Assembly (NCBI GenBank): GCA_021234155.1
Contig: JAJEKV010000298.1
Span: forward strand, 1 to 64,000
Direction: 5' to 3'
From: Isoetes taiwanensis
Taxonomy: Eukaryota > Streptophyta > Lycopodiopsida > Isoetales > Isoetaceae
DNA: 64,000 nt
Shown: positions 31,555-43,200 of the stretch, piece after piece
How positions within the stretch are numbered: the first letter of the stretch is position 1
How the letters are laid out: each line of letters begins with the position of its first letter
Made by a program: the position numbers and the translations under genes
The notes under the pieces: model-generated
What the model saw: the letters and a program-made list of their open reading frames with translations, nothing else
What the model was told of the DNA's origin: nothing
Database searches by the model: none

Positions 31555-32210
31555 TTGGCCAGGACCCGGGAGGAGGATGAGCCCGAGGAGGAAAGACCAC
31601 ACCAACAAAAAGGGGGAGCAAAGAGGCTAAGAAGAAGAGGAGGGGCGGTCAAGAAGAGCAGTGAGTCTACGCCGACAACCATATTCAATGCGGTCAAGGA
31701 GGGCAAGATCAAATGGAAGCTATTTAAAGGTGGCAGGGATATTGCAGGGAGAAGAAGAATCAAGATGCAAGATTTATCTCCGCCAATGGATCGACAAGTA
31801 ATTGCATTGACCGGTCGAAAAGCAAGCCTCCACCACCTCATTCGATTCTCCTCAAGAGGGTCGAGTCCAGTGCCAAATCCCAAAGACAAGAGCTGCCAAA
31901 GATATTTGGCATTACGACAACGTGCAGTCGATGATCCGAAGTCTCTTTTCGAGTGCCTACATCAAAGGTCTATGCGGGGAGTTCAAGATGGAGCTCGACT
32001 ACGGAGCCACATCCAACGACTTGGCGGGGTCTCGCCGAGGAGCTGGCCAAAGTGAGGCCCGAGGCCAAGACTGCACCCTTGATGGTCCGAGCCTTGCGCA
32101 GAGGCAAAGGCGAGGAGTTGGTACAACCTTTTGAAGAAGGCAACCTCTGCGCGATCCATGCCAAAGCGGGTGACAACCATGCCCAAAGACCCCCAACGCA
32201 AGGAGGATGA
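31555..32210 (+). pseudogene. Gypsy gag remnant
   Basis: Plus-strand frames about 1.1 kb downstream of the PBS encode a highly charged N-terminal part (TREEDEPEEERPHQQKGGAK) and, in shifted frames, QSMIRSLFSSAYIKGLCGEF, then LAEELAKVRPEAKTAPLMVR. Composition and position fit gag, but no zinc knuckle is present. Overlapping minus-strand frames here are probably shadows. Confidence 0.4.
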
Positions 32211-33763
32211 AAAGTAATCTATACATTACGCTGACATTTTTACCGTTATCTATAAAAGTAATTTTCTCCAGAATTAATCTCCTCTTTGCTTTGGTATGAA
32301 AAAATAATTCTCAGTATAAATTAAATGATAGTAGAATCTTTTTGTATCATAATTAGAATGCTTATAATTGTTTATTTAGCATAAAATTTTAGCATAGAAA
32401 TCAAAATTGGCTCGAATCGCCAACCGGGTGAGTCCGTAAAACGCCTCTAACGCGACGTAAAGCCCGTTCATGCCGAACCCACGAGAAATTCGATCTTGGG
32501 AAAATTTGATCTAAATTTTGTGCAAGAAGATAGTAGAATGCTTAGGAAATTGTCTAGAAATCTAGTTCAAGATTTAATTCTTGCCAAAAATATCTAAAAA
32601 TAGATAAAATTGGCCAATCCTTTCGGGTGAGTCCGGCCTAAACTGCGTTAAGCGGCATGACGCAGACCCTTTTCACGAACCACGGGAAAACAAAAAAAAG
32701 GGCATAGAAAAAAAGAAAGGGAAAAAGAAAAGAAGGAAGGGGAAAGGGAAGGAAAAGGGGAAAAATTAAGTAAAGAAAGGGGATTAGAGTGAAAAGGAAG
32801 GAAAAAGTCCATGAAAAAGGAAAGAAAAAAAAAAAGAAAAAGAGAAAGGAGGAATGGAAGGGGGAGAGAGAAGGGGGTTAAAAAGAAAAAAGGAGAAAGA
32901 AAACGTGTAAAGAAAGGAAAAAAGGAAAAAGAAAAAAAAAGATAAGTAAGAAAAGATGAAAAAAAAAGAAACTTGGGATAGAGAAAAACAAGTTAAAGGG
33001 AAGGTCACGAATACACAAAATCTATTATACCAAAGAATATTGAACTTGGTTTATTATATTAGATTTCAAGAGAGGTACGATATGAACAAGTTTAGTTCAC
33101 ACGGGACGGCAACTTATGCCCAAAGGCCGGGCACCATTATTAGTGTGCTCATAAATTTATCTCATTGTTCGGTCCAATTAACATTCAAAATTCCAACTTA
33201 TAGACATTGACAATGACAATGGGACGCAGTTCACTATCACTTTTAAAACTTCTGTTCTTCAGTCGAAATTGATTATCTTATTAATGAATGATTGTAACTA
33301 CAGTGGCACGATGGTTCTGATCGCCTGTGGCATGCCTGGAGTCGTATACATGCTTCTCTTGTGGGACGAGGAAGAGATTATATAACATTTCTCCTCAATA
33401 TGAATTAAAACAAATAGCCGAACTTCATCCTCTCTACATGAGCCCTGACGAATGCTGGCATGCCTATAAAGTTAAGGGCTGCAATTCCTCATTTTCAAAC
33501 ACAGAACCAAGAGCTTTGGATACGTTGCCTTCACAGTGGTAGATTAGGGCGTGCAGGAAAAGGAAGCCTTAAAATGTGGAAACTTGTCAACAAATTTAGA
33601 CATCAAATCCGATGGAAATGGTTGCGTAGTAGCTAGAAGTCGTTGAATGCATGAAAATGCAGCAGTCTCGTGGGTAGCTAAACCAAGGACACCTGGTCCA
33701 TAAAACATTCTCATATGAGCAACCCATGAAGTTCAAATAAACTCTGCAAGGGGAAAAACGCAC
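32211..33763. other. Non-coding stretch with a second purine tract
   Basis: No gene recognised. A plus-strand frame at 33327-33542 (MACLESYTCFSCGTRKRLYN...) is open but unsupported. The purine tract at 32690-32960 is listed separately. Confidence 0.4.
32690..32960. repeat. Second polypurine tract
   Basis: About 270 bp of A/G-only sequence on the plus strand (GGAAAAAG, AAAGAAAGG units), similar in style to 26765-27355. Confidence 0.88.
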
Positions 33764-33904
33764 CGAGATCGAGTTCATGCCCATCCTCTTCCTGACCTCC
33801 TTCAACCTCCTCTATAGCTTCCTCTTCAAGTTCCGGAGCAGTCTCGGCATATAAAACAAATTCCTCTTCTGTTTCTTCTCTTTTCTGACTCCCTCACTAT
33901 CATC
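33764..33904 (-). pseudogene. Importin pseudogene, acidic C-terminal exon
   Basis: The exon follows a TTTCAG acceptor, begins DDSEGVRK and, after a 1-nt shift, reads EETEEEFVLYAETAPELEEE, then GGQEEDGHELDLG. It ends at a GTGCGT donor. Acidic tails of this kind occur near the C-terminus of importin-7/8/9-type receptors. The final exon after it was not identified. Confidence 0.65.
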
Positions 33905-34126
33905 CTGAAACAAACCAGCAAAGAAGTCTAAGTTTGAAGAAATACAAGTATATCTAAAGCCCAAGGACACCCTATGTGGGGCCAACATATTTTTACAAAT
34001 TTCAAAGCACCAGGAGTTTCATCGATAAAATCAATTCCCCTAAGCAAGACTACCTCAGAATCATCTTCAAGATTCACTATCATTTTCTTCTTGTTCTTCT
34101 TAGGTCCTCATCTTCATCGGGCTCAC

Positions 34127-34269
34127 CTGTTCTCCTGCACTTCCTTGAGCTGTACCAATGCATTTAACAATGACTGGCAACAGTGCCTTGCAACCTTCAA
34201 AATCACTTGCTTGCCCATATGAAAAGCGGTCCACCAGCTTCACGAGTGCCATTACTACATCCATCCATA
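34127..34269 (-). pseudogene. Importin pseudogene exon, intact
   Basis: Open from acceptor TTAG to donor GTGAGC. It encodes WMDVVMALVKLVDRFSYGQA, then SDFEGCKALLPVIVKCIGTA, helical HEAT-like sequence with no damage. Confidence 0.65.
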
Positions 34270-34329
34270 CTAAGATGTTAATGTTGCTGACGCATACGAA
34301 TACCATGGCACTTACATAAATTAAAACAT

Positions 34330-34818
34330 TTTCAAGGCTTTACCCAACTTTAATTCAGACTCCAAGGATACCTATTGTATCAGCACTATCTTCTACTATG
34401 GAGGCCAGAGATTCTGCCCATTCAACAAAAGCTGGGTACTGCCAAATCTTCAATCGTATTTGTGATCTGGTAAGAGCGTTCACGATTGCCTGGAAGACCA
34501 ACATAACATGTTGCAATGACCAATATCAATGGCTTTGCAAGAGCGCACTGTTTGGCTTGATAACTGATGTAGTCGTCCAAATGAAACTTCTGTGAACCGG
34601 CACCAATGCTTCTGTCATCTGGTGGCCCTCAAAAGGACACTGCGGTGGAATGCAAAAAGAATGCAATCCTGCAAGCACGCCAAGTAGCAGCAGCATATGC
34701 TGTTTCAATATTTGAGCTTACAAAGGCAGCCATTCCTTCAAGAATCGGCGTGATGAATTTTGAGCAGAGCAGGAGGGTGGGAACTCTGCAACGCCAAAGT
34801 GTTCAGAGGACATCTTCC
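34330..34818 (-). pseudogene. Importin pseudogene exon, frameshifted
   Basis: After the acceptor at 34818 the frames give SPILEGMAAFVSSNIETAYA then AATWRACRIAFFLHSTAVSF. A later frame gives KPLILVIATCYVGLPGNRER and GVESELKLGKALK. These match the conserved plant segment with ATWRACR and AESEIKLTV. The 3' edge is approximate. Confidence 0.6.
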
Positions 34819-34895
34819 CTGTAATTTATACCAGAAAAAACCTTCAAAACAGTGCAAAACCTAATTATAAATGCAGTAAATTCAAAGAAACTAAC

Positions 34896-35125
34896 ATGCA
34901 GTGCAAAGGGACTTCACGATGGCCTCAAAGACATTGAGATCTTCTTCTTCATCCCATGCCTTCCAATCAGCCACCAAATCTGCCCAAATCTGTAGAATAC
35001 GATCAATTTTCCGCTGCCTCACTTTGAGAGGGTTCTGGCGATGTATTTAACCAACGTTCAAGAAGGAGAAGGCGCGTCGTTTAAGCAGGAAGGAGGTGGT
35101 AGTAAGCTCCAGCACCTTTAAAATC
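34896..35125 (-). pseudogene. Importin pseudogene exon
   Basis: Bounded by a TGCAG acceptor and a GTTAGT donor. It contains ILQIWADLVADWKAWDEEED then LNVFEAIVKSL, a well-conserved acidic/aromatic block of this importin group. Confidence 0.65.
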
Positions 35126-35209
35126 CTGCAGAAATGAGAGACCAAGATAAAAGTTGCTCATTTACCATTGTAGATTTATGCAATGTACTGTAAATATCGG
35201 TCAAAACAA

Positions 35210-35380
35210 ACTTGTGGTGGCGCTAGCCAAGCTTGCTGCAAAAGCTTCGGCAACAATATCTGCAATTGTCTCACAGCCAGACTTCCAAGCCGGAGAATTT
35301 GCTTCATTATTTTCTTCGGGTTCAGTACTGTCCCAGTTCTGTATTAAAGCAGCCATTGCAGAAAACCCAAGTTCTACAAC
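35210..35380 (-). pseudogene. Importin pseudogene exon
   Basis: Starts after a TTCAG acceptor and reads VVELGFSAMAALIQNWDSTE, then CETIADIVAEAFAASLA. The donor side is unclear. Confidence 0.55.
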
Positions 35381-35389
35381 CTGAAGTCA

Positions 35390-36545
35390 TAGGACAACCA
35401 GCATGTAAAATTTCTCGAGAGAAAAAAATATCTCACAATCTTAAGCAGATCCCATCCTGGTGTCTGTCAAGTCTTCAGATTGAAAAAACAAAAAGTAACA
35501 ATGCAGATCAAATCTTCATACGTGCTAAACAGGGCTTATTTGATTCAATGACTAAAAGGTAACAATGCAAGCCATAAAATGCACTAAGAACAAAATAGAG
35601 AGTGATGACCATCCCAAATATGGTGACTTCATTTTGGCCGGCAGATTCAGTCAATCAGTTAAATCTCAAATATGCATATCTTTGATTTAATCTAAACTTG
35701 AACAAAAACCAACTTCCAAATCAATCTTGCACCTATAACATAGCTTCTGCAGAAGTAAATGATGAGGCATTTGACATGTCTTTCACAAGGATTCTTCTCT
35801 AGCTTATCCTAACCCATCTGAGGTAGGCGGTTTTCCAGTCAGTTTTGGATGTTACTACCCACTTGCTAACTGCATTATGCTGAAGTTAGAACTTCCCCTA
35901 CCGATGTTCTGTATTCCACACTGAAGACAACATGCAGCACCCATCTTCCACATTATGATTTCTTACACTCATTGACTTCAATTGAGTACAAAGTTCCTGC
36001 TAAAGATCCTAGGGCATCAAGGGTGGTTGTTACCTGAGGCAAGGGTTCTGGAAGTGGCGATTATATGTTTTAAAATCTCCACCTTCACGGTAGCTGCAAT
36101 TGCTGGGACATGAGGTGCTATATCCTCTTCCCCAGCTTCAGCTGCAGTTGATAAAAGCTGTAGTGATAACGTTATGTCCTCTTCTTTCTACTCTTTAGCC
36201 ACTGCTGCAGCCAGAAGCGGTAACCAATGTGCAGGCTTGTAGTCTTCCATCAACCCCAAATAGCACGGCATGTTAGGACCACAACTTGAGGGAGATAAGT
36301 AATTACCAGAATACATCATCAAAACCTGAATCAAGACAGATAAAGCCCCTGCAGCAGAGGCTGGGACCGGGTCTCAGGAAATATTTTCCAACATCTGGAG
36401 CTACTAGTGCCTTCAGTAAGGACTCATAGATTACTCCATTTAGTGCCTACTTCACGAGGCAAAGAACACTGATTAGGATATCATTAAGGTTAGAATTATC
36501 CACATGCTGACAGATTGCAATATAAGAAAGAAATGTATTTGCCAC
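35390..36545 (-). other. Importin intronic region with possible eroded exons
   Basis: Gene context predicts exons here between the ELAACLPE exon and the VVELGFSAM exon. Short coding-like fragments occur near 36050-36440, but I could not define boundaries. Confidence 0.35.
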
Positions 36546-36666
36546 CTCAGGAAGGCATGCAGCTAACTCTCCAAGCAACCAGTTGGCATTTGCAAGTACA
36601 TATGGTGAGGGTAGTGACATTGAGAAGAGGAAGAACCCTTTGTTTGAAGTAGTCTCTCCGCGTATT
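36546..36666 (-). pseudogene. Importin pseudogene exon, frameshifted
   Basis: From a CCCCAG acceptor to a GTGGCA donor. One frame gives YAERLLQTK, another gives VLANANWLLGELAACLPE. The second block is highly conserved in plant importin-like ARM-repeat proteins. Confidence 0.7.
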
Positions 36667-36780
36667 CTGGGGAGTTGTAACTTTAAAAACTGTCACAAAC
36701 GGAAACAATGTGACAGTTAGATCTCCATGCATTCTTATAAATGATGCCCATCATTTCAGGCAAAATGTAAAACGAACCTC

Positions 36781-37070
36781 CTGAAGACTTCCATATGCCA
36801 ACAAAACACCATAGTAACTTGCAAAATGGAGATAGATCCTCCAGTGCCAAAAACGAAACAGCTGGGCTAAATGAAAAGCAGTTCTATCATCTATTACTTG
36901 ATGGCAGGTTCAGAAGTAGCAGGTGTTCCATCAGAAGGAACTGGATATTGTGATAGAAATGGCATGACAAGTAACTCGCCTGCTGTCCCTTGTCCATCTT
37001 TTCCTTTCCGCCCTTCTTCTTCCGTTTGACTGCGCAGAACCTTTTTGCTGCTCCAGCAGTTGGAGGACCC
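36781..37070 (-). pseudogene. Importin pseudogene exon, frameshifted
   Basis: Starts GPPTAGAAKRF after a TTTCAG acceptor. A second frame gives KGKDGQGTAGELLVMPFLSQ then YPVPSDGTPATSEPAIK. Near the 3' end another frame gives SYYGVLLAYGSLQ. Order and motifs match the SKGPP...GELLV-x-PFLS...YYGVL-x-AYG-x-L region of plant homologues. Confidence 0.7.
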
Positions 37071-37137
37071 TGAAAAACATACAAATATGAAATTCCAATG
37101 GACACTGTATCACTAATGTCTTTTTTTCCAGACTTGC

Positions 37138-37221
37138 CTTTGAGGTAGCAATTAACCCAAGCAAATTAAGTGCACTGCGTGTGGGTGTGAATAGATCTTC
37201 TCTCCAACCACAAGGAGCATC
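37138..37221 (-). pseudogene. Importin pseudogene exon with GC donor
   Basis: The exon encodes DAPCGWREDLFTPTRSALNL then LGLIATSK without damage. It is followed by TCAAAG|GCAAGT, a non-canonical GC donor, and the next exon begins after a normal AG. Confidence 0.7.
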
Positions 37222-37510
37222 CTGCAGAATACCAGTATAACAAAATCAAGCATCCTGCTGGGTACCATATCATAAAATCAGGCAGATTATAAAGTACTCG
37301 GATCAGACTTCCTTTGCCACTTTCTGACCATGGGAAACTAGTAAAAAAAAAAAAAAAAATTATGCTTGATTTCATGTAAGTAGCCAGATTATTTTGCAAC
37401 CAAAAATTGATTTTCATCATAAGAACTATAGAATAGATAGTGGCAACAAAAAATTGATAAGACAAACATAATAAAGACAATGACAATAGAGAGGTTCTAT
37501 TTCCATATAC

Positions 37511-37573
37511 CAAATCAGAAGGAAGATTTTTCTGGAGGTATTCCTCTTAGTCTTCTCTCCACTCCACTGCATC
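37511..37573 (-). pseudogene. Importin pseudogene exon with nonsense codon
   Basis: Between a CTGTAG acceptor and a GTATAT donor the exon reads DAVEWRED, a TAA stop, then EEYLQKNLPSDL. Plant homologues have a sense codon at the stop position (EDADEY-type sequence), so this copy is truncated here unless edited or skipped. Confidence 0.7.
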
Positions 37574-37652
37574 CTACAGATAGGAACACTTGCTTATGCT
37601 CCCCTAAATATTCTTTAAACTCATAATACCATTATCTTTCCAAATAAGCTAC

Positions 37653-37730
37653 CTTGTCCTTCATTCTCAAAGCAGGAAAGATTGCACTCTCAAGCAGCAA
37701 AGAAAAATGAGGTGCCAATAGTCGCCATCC
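37653..37730 (-). pseudogene. Importin pseudogene exon, intact
   Basis: The exon encodes GWRLLAPHFSLLLESAIFPA then LRMKDK, bounded by TTACAG and GTAGCT. This is one of the most conserved blocks of the family. Confidence 0.75.
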
Positions 37731-38135
37731 CTGTAAGAAATCTATAATAAGCCTATATGTAAGAAAGCAAAGATATATTTTACGTTGTGAACATACAGGT
37801 CCAGTTTCAGGATGTTGACAGCACATCAAATGCCTGAGATATAACACGTTCCTGCAAGACATGAAGGTCCTGACAACCACAAACCCGGCATCTTAGCATG
37901 CAACATGTCGCATTCTCCTAATAAAAAGTATAACCACTTCAACAGAAAGTTTCTATACCTTGGCACTTGCACTACATGCAAGCAATCTTTAAAGGCAGCA
38001 TTTGCCATTGCTGGTAGGAGCCTGCCAAAGGTTGGTAATAAGAAAAAGCACCAAGACATCCGGATAATAAAAAGAAAAAGTTTTAAATATAAGTAACTAA
38101 TAGTGGCCAGTTAAACAACTTGTCTATATGCTTAC

Positions 38136-38313
38136 GATGTCGAGTGACTAAGCGTGCAGAAAAGCTGAAGTGTTCTCTTCAAGCTTTCATGCGAGGAAGC
38201 TGAACAATATCAGACATTGGATAGTCAAGAATAACATTATCAAGTATTGCCAAACAATCTTGAAACCAATTGCCCAGAGATGGGAGAAGCGAAATTGGCA
38301 TGTGTGATTTAAC
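38136..38313 (-). pseudogene. Importin pseudogene exon
   Basis: From a TTGCAG acceptor to a GTAAGC donor. It reads SHMPISLLPSLGNWFQDCLA then ILDNVILDYPMSDIVQLPRM, followed after a shift by RTLQLFC. It fits the helical region after the HHLVEQ exon. Confidence 0.6.
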
Positions 38314-38732
38314 CTGCAAATACCAAGAGAACTTCACTTTATGTGGCGGAAACATTCAACCCACAGAACCCTCAATGCGAACCTACTATTCTAGCTCAAT
38401 GGCATGCATAATTTTTATCAAATCTTAGCAGCAGACTTTTTACTAGGCTTAGTTATCCATAAATACCTAATTTAATGAAATAGAATAGTCTGATTGAGGT
38501 TATGAGCTAACCACAATTCTGTACTCCTTCCACTTATTAAACTTTGAACATTACTGATCCAACTAAGAGGGCAAGACTTACTGCTAAGTGAACTGTTTTG
38601 CAAAAGCACAAGCAAGGCATTATCTGTTGACACAGCACCGATGTTTCTTGTTGCTCGCACCTGAATAAGTATCAATGAGCCAAAGACTCCATAAACTTTA
38701 TAAGCAAACGTTATTTAACACGTATGGCTAAC

Positions 38733-38840
38733 CTGCTCTACAAGATGATGAAAGAGGCCATGTAGTGGCAAAAGTATCTCTTTGCTATAGACTCTAGTTG
38801 TGCGGGCACAGGTTCCTTTGCAACTGTTGGGTTTAAAATA
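38733..38840 (-). pseudogene. Importin pseudogene exon, frameshifted
   Basis: From GTGCAG to GTTAGC. The central frame gives NPTVAKEPVPAQLESIAK, and the flanking frame gives EILLPLHGLFHHLVEQ. The match to the YFLNP...KEPVP-x-QLESIAKEIL pattern is clear. Confidence 0.72.
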
Positions 38841-38907
38841 CTGCACAATACAAAAATTTAGTAACTCAGAACTTTTTAAAAGCACCTCATGAAACTTAAA
38901 GAGTCAC

Positions 38908-39080
38908 CTGAAAAGGTTTTGTAATAGCCTGAACAGCCATTAAAGCATTTAAAGTCTTTATCTTTGAACCATTGCTGTAATTAACAAGATCACTATTCTG
39001 AATTTGCAGTCTGCAAGGCAGGGATAAGATCTGGCCAGGTATTCTTCTCAGCAAAATCATGGTTTGCAACCAGACCGGAA
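38908..39080 (-). pseudogene. Importin pseudogene exon, frameshifted
   Basis: From ATGCAG to GTGACT. The first frame gives FAEKNTWPDLIPALQTANSE, and a +1 shift gives NSDLVNYSNGSKIKTLNALM then AVQAITKPFQ. WPDL and KTLNAL are conserved importin signatures. Confidence 0.72.
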
Positions 39081-39573
39081 CTGCATAATGATTCTCATAT
39101 AGATTAGAAGTGTGCATAGATCGCCATGTCACAATCAGAGTAAAAGCTATTAATTGTGAATTGAGTGTTCTTTACATTAACCTATCAGAAAAATAACAAT
39201 CGACATTTTTATCATGTAATGCATGCCAGCTTATGTTTAAATGAGGACACTCATGAGTATTTTTATCACAGAGACCTAGTGCAGATGAATCTTATGGACA
39301 CATTATTTATGGCAGCTTGGAAGGTGTTTTTGCCTGTTAGAATACATGTTTGATCTGTTTGCAGCTCTGTTTTCGTTTTAAATTAAGACACAGCATCCTC
39401 TATACACTGAAATAAACTCTTCAAGGAGAACCCTGGTAGTAGGATGACAGAACTGTCGACTCACGAGAATGTATAAAGAGTATTAAAAGGGCGAAATGAT
39501 TAAACATCATCTTTCTCCCATAGGTCAATCCAGTTCCAACTTATATACATAAAATAAGATAGAAGATGCATAC

Positions 39574-39777
39574 CCTTCTTCAATTAAGAGTTTAAGGACT
39601 GTATAATCCACCCTTAACAGGATCTCCACAAGCTGGTTTCTAAACTCCAAATGTTCGTTTCAGAAATCACTTTATGGTCGTACCAATGTTCTCGGATAAA
39701 GTTCTTTAGGTATGTGGCTGCAGCAATTCGCCACCCATGCTCTTGCTCCTCTGTAGCTAGAATATGAGATAATGCAG
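39574..39777 (-). pseudogene. Importin pseudogene exon, N-terminal HEAT repeats
   Basis: One frame gives ALSHILATEEQEHGWRIAAA then TYLKNFIREHWYDHKVISET. After a shift QLVEILLRVDYTVLKLLIEE follows, with a GTATGC donor. WRIAAATYLKNFI is the importin N-terminal signature. Confidence 0.75.
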
Positions 39778-40085
39778 CTATTAGAAAGCACATTCAAGAT
39801 GACTCTCGCTATGTCAAGTAAAAAGATGTTCGAACATGTGGTGGTTATTCAACACTTTATAACTGGTGTGTATTTGACATTCACTCAGTAAAATGTCATA
39901 TGGTTGTTTCAAATGTCTTTGTCAATTTTTTTGTATATAAACAGAAGGAAGTTAACAAATATTACATCCCAAACAGAGTACAACTAATAGCCACACTGGC
40001 TAAGACCAGTGCTGAAGACCCAATCCAAAAGTCATTACCAAATTGGTCTACATTAAGGGAATGAAAAAAAGGCCCTAGGAAGTAC

Positions 40086-40230
40086 CTGCAGAGCGAGAGC
40101 AAACAGGCTACAAAGCCAGGAATATGTGAAGCAGATTCAAGGAGAAGGTGGCGGATCTAAGAACCGATTCGTCTGAAGAGGTAGTGTCAGACAGCCATTT
40201 AGCAACCTGGTTTGGACTGATAGCGGCCAT
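40086..40230 (-). pseudogene. Importin pseudogene exon 1 with start codon
   Basis: ATG at 40228-40230 opens MAAISPNQVAKWLSDTTSSD. A shift after SATFSL moves into ESASHIPGFVACLLSLC, and the exon ends at CTGCAG|GTACTT. The start is chosen because no in-frame ATG precedes it and the N-terminal length suits importins. Confidence 0.65.
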
Positions 40231-43200
40231 TGATGTTTGCTACTCCGGCCCTGTTGTTTTGTGCAAAGGTAAGCTAGAAAGTTTCTGGGCTCTTGTGGAT
40301 GGACAAGATTCCTCCAAAGTGAGTATATGCACGAAGAACCGTTGGATTGAAGCAAAAGTTTGGTTCCCGCGCTTGTTCGTGGGTATTTTAGGTAAATAGT
40401 TTGTTGTTAATTATGCTATTTCCGGCCTGGCAAATCAAATGCTGGTCTTAAATCCGCGACATTTAATTTTCTTTTTTAGAAAGTTTGTTTGTGAGGGAGG
40501 GAGGGAAGGTTTTCTATTTATCATGTGCTAGAGAACCCGGAACGGCGTTGCCCTACTAGTTTCCACTGGAGACTGGCGACGACCGATGGAATAGGGTGAA
40601 GTTTCGTCCATTTATTTTTTTTCAACTAAACCACGAGTACCTTATGATTTCCGCTTTTTTTCCTGTATTTTTTGCACGTTTGCACAAATACAAGTTGACA
40701 CTTTCAAGAAATTTTAGAGTGTCCACGTTGCTGCCAACTAAGATTTTTGTGCACGTGGATACATCTACAACCGTTGGTTTCATCTAGAATTTGTGAAAAT
40801 TCATTTGCACGTTTGCACAAACATAAGTTGACACTTTCAAGTAATTTTAGAGTGTCCGCGTTCTTTCTCAACTAAGATTTTTTTACCGCGTGGATACATC
40901 TACAAAGATTGGATTTTCATCAGAATTTTGAAAATTCAAGAAAATTCGGTGGGTTGGGTTGTCCGTTACGGAAATCGACCATGGCTAGGGTTTCGAGGAA
41001 TGCTTGAGCGGGGCATCGTTGATTGCATTCATTCATACAAAGCATGCAGAACTCTTGCATTCATACATGAAAGCATTAGAGTGGAGCTCCTTCAAGAAGC
41101 TTCGGGAATGCGAGGAAGCGAAATACCTCCTCCTCAGGAAGATCATTGACTATCTTTGGGCTTTTCGAGCATCATCTTCTCCGTTGGAAGGAGTTCGGGG
41201 GATCTCATAAGGCGGGCAAGTTGGAATGTTAGCGTTTGGGTTAGGTATGCTCATTGGGGAAGAAACTTCGAGAAAAGATTTTGCTAGGGCTTGTTGGTTT
41301 GAAAGAGCTTTGAAGATTGACTACACAAGCACTTTATGGTACATTTGTGACTTTGCCTTAGCATTTTTGTTTGTTGGAGGCCGATAATGTCACCTTATAC
41401 GGATTAGGACATTTTGGATAGAGCTAGGGTGCTTGTTTCCATCTTCTAGATGTTATCCTCTGTTTCTCCAATAGAAAGGAGTTAGGACAATCTCATGAAC
41501 CCGATATTTTATCATGTTTTGAATAAAATCTTGGCGCTTCACCTTTGAGGTGGTATTCTTGATCTGCCGTAGACTATTATTAGTTTCTTGGTTTATTTCC
41601 AATCCAATCTTACTAAAAGGAACCATATTCGTCGGTTTCGGTGATGTGACAAAGCTGAAGGCAATGCTTTGGGACTACCATTTGAGTTTATTTGTTCAAT
41701 GAATCGCTTTTTAATGGTCACCGCTTGATCCCACTGGGGGGGTATAGAAGTTACGGACATGATCTTTGGCTTAGTTAGCCTCTATTTTATATGGTTGGTT
41801 GGGAAAGGGCAAAAGCTACAACAAACACCAAATGCTTGTTTTAGGGTGACCAAAATGATGAATGTGACATCTTCACAGGGTATACTTTCTCTAGCCATTC
41901 TTCAAAAGATGTTTTTAGGCCAAGTCTATTGCATGCATTGTTCTTATAGACCTGCGGTGTCAACAGGGCTTAAAAGTTACTTAAATGAATATTTCTTCCT
42001 TGCTTTATATGGTGATTTGAACTTCCATATTACTTTTATGCCTGCCGCAATTGATGGGGCTTGTTTTAGCGTCTCTCTCAACCGTACTCCATTTTGCGGT
42101 GGTAGAAGCGAAAAATGTCGAGCGAAATTGAGATGAAGTATGTATCCTTCACCTATTCGGCTTCCCACTCTTCAGGGAGGCTTTGGTTTGTTGGTAAAAA
42201 GTGGACATTGCGTTCGGGGAAACTTGTTAATGTCATCTTGAATGAGAGAAAGTGAACACAAATGGAGAATGTTACGTTCCGGGTATGTCAATTGTGAGGG
42301 ATTAGCAAGTTTTCTCATAATTGTGTTGCGATTATTAGCGATATTGAAGCGAATAAAGTGGAATCGAGTGCATGGAATTCTTAATATGAATCCAACGATT
42401 GGTATCCATAAATTAACCATAAGCGAAATAAACCTCATAGGAACATATAATTTCATCCATAAACGACCTAGGCACATTAAAGAAGGAACTATATAAAGCG
42501 TTGCATGCATGTGGTTCTACCTAAGCAGTTACATTGTTGCAATGGTGAGTTTTTTCTTGTGATTGCATTGCAATATCTTTGTTGAATTTTAAAATACATT
42601 TTTTCTATATTATTTAGCTTGATCGATTCATTTCCAGGCGTCTACCATGCCTCCCTCTGTTCCATTCTTTGGAAATATAAATCGTTTTTCACGAGACATC
42701 TGATTTTTAACTTGTCGGTCGCGTATGATAGTATTATCTTAAGTGCTTAACACTTGGTGCATGCTATGATATTGATTTACGGGCGGTGTCTTTGAACCCA
42801 TAATCAAGTACCTTTGAACTTGTATTTCTTTGACTTGTGCTTCATTTTAATGGATTAGTTTAAGTGATTTAGCTTTACGTATTCTTTGAATGTTCTTTTA
42901 TGTTTATTGTTAGATTGATTTACAGTCTTCAAGAAAAAGCGCAATTCATTTTTGTCTCAAGATGAGATCATTTCACACATGTTGAAGTTAGAGATATTTT
43001 GGAATTGCATGTAGTTTTACGCATCACTCATGGCTATTAGGCTTTATAATTTATGCTATCCAAACAAATCCCTAATGTTCACTTTATTTTTTCCTTGATT
43101 CTATAAGTAATGGCGACTATGTAAAAGCCACCGGATAGCGGTGCCTTTCTAGCTTTGGAGGAAGAATAGTATGTATGATTACTTGTTGTATCACCTTTGT

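Larger units (their letters stand above)
33764..40230 (-). pseudogene. Importin-beta/karyopherin (HEAT/ARM-repeat) gene, decayed, intron-containing
   Basis: At least a dozen exons in correct order encode a plant importin-like nuclear transport receptor. It starts MAAISPNQVAKWLSDTTSSD, followed by an importin N-domain-like segment (WRIAAATYLKNFIREHWYDH), the IKTLNALMAVQAITKPFQ and EPVPAQLESIAK blocks, GWRLLAPHFSLLLESAIFPA, EYLQKNLPSDL, GWREDLFTPTRSALNLLG, GELLVMPFLSQYPVPSDG, VLANANWLLGELAACLPE, and an acidic C-terminal stretch ending GHELDLG. Most exons are bounded by GT/AG sites, so this is a genomic copy, not a retrocopy. Frameshifts hit exon 1 and several others, and an in-frame TAA interrupts one exon. 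From recall it belongs to the plant SAD2/importin-7/8/9/11-like ARM-repeat group; the exact member is not settled. Confidence 0.82.

Noticed and set aside
31970-32226. Minus-strand ORFs over the gypsy gag remnant
   Set aside because: They are GC-rich shadows of the plus-strand gag frames with no motif of their own.
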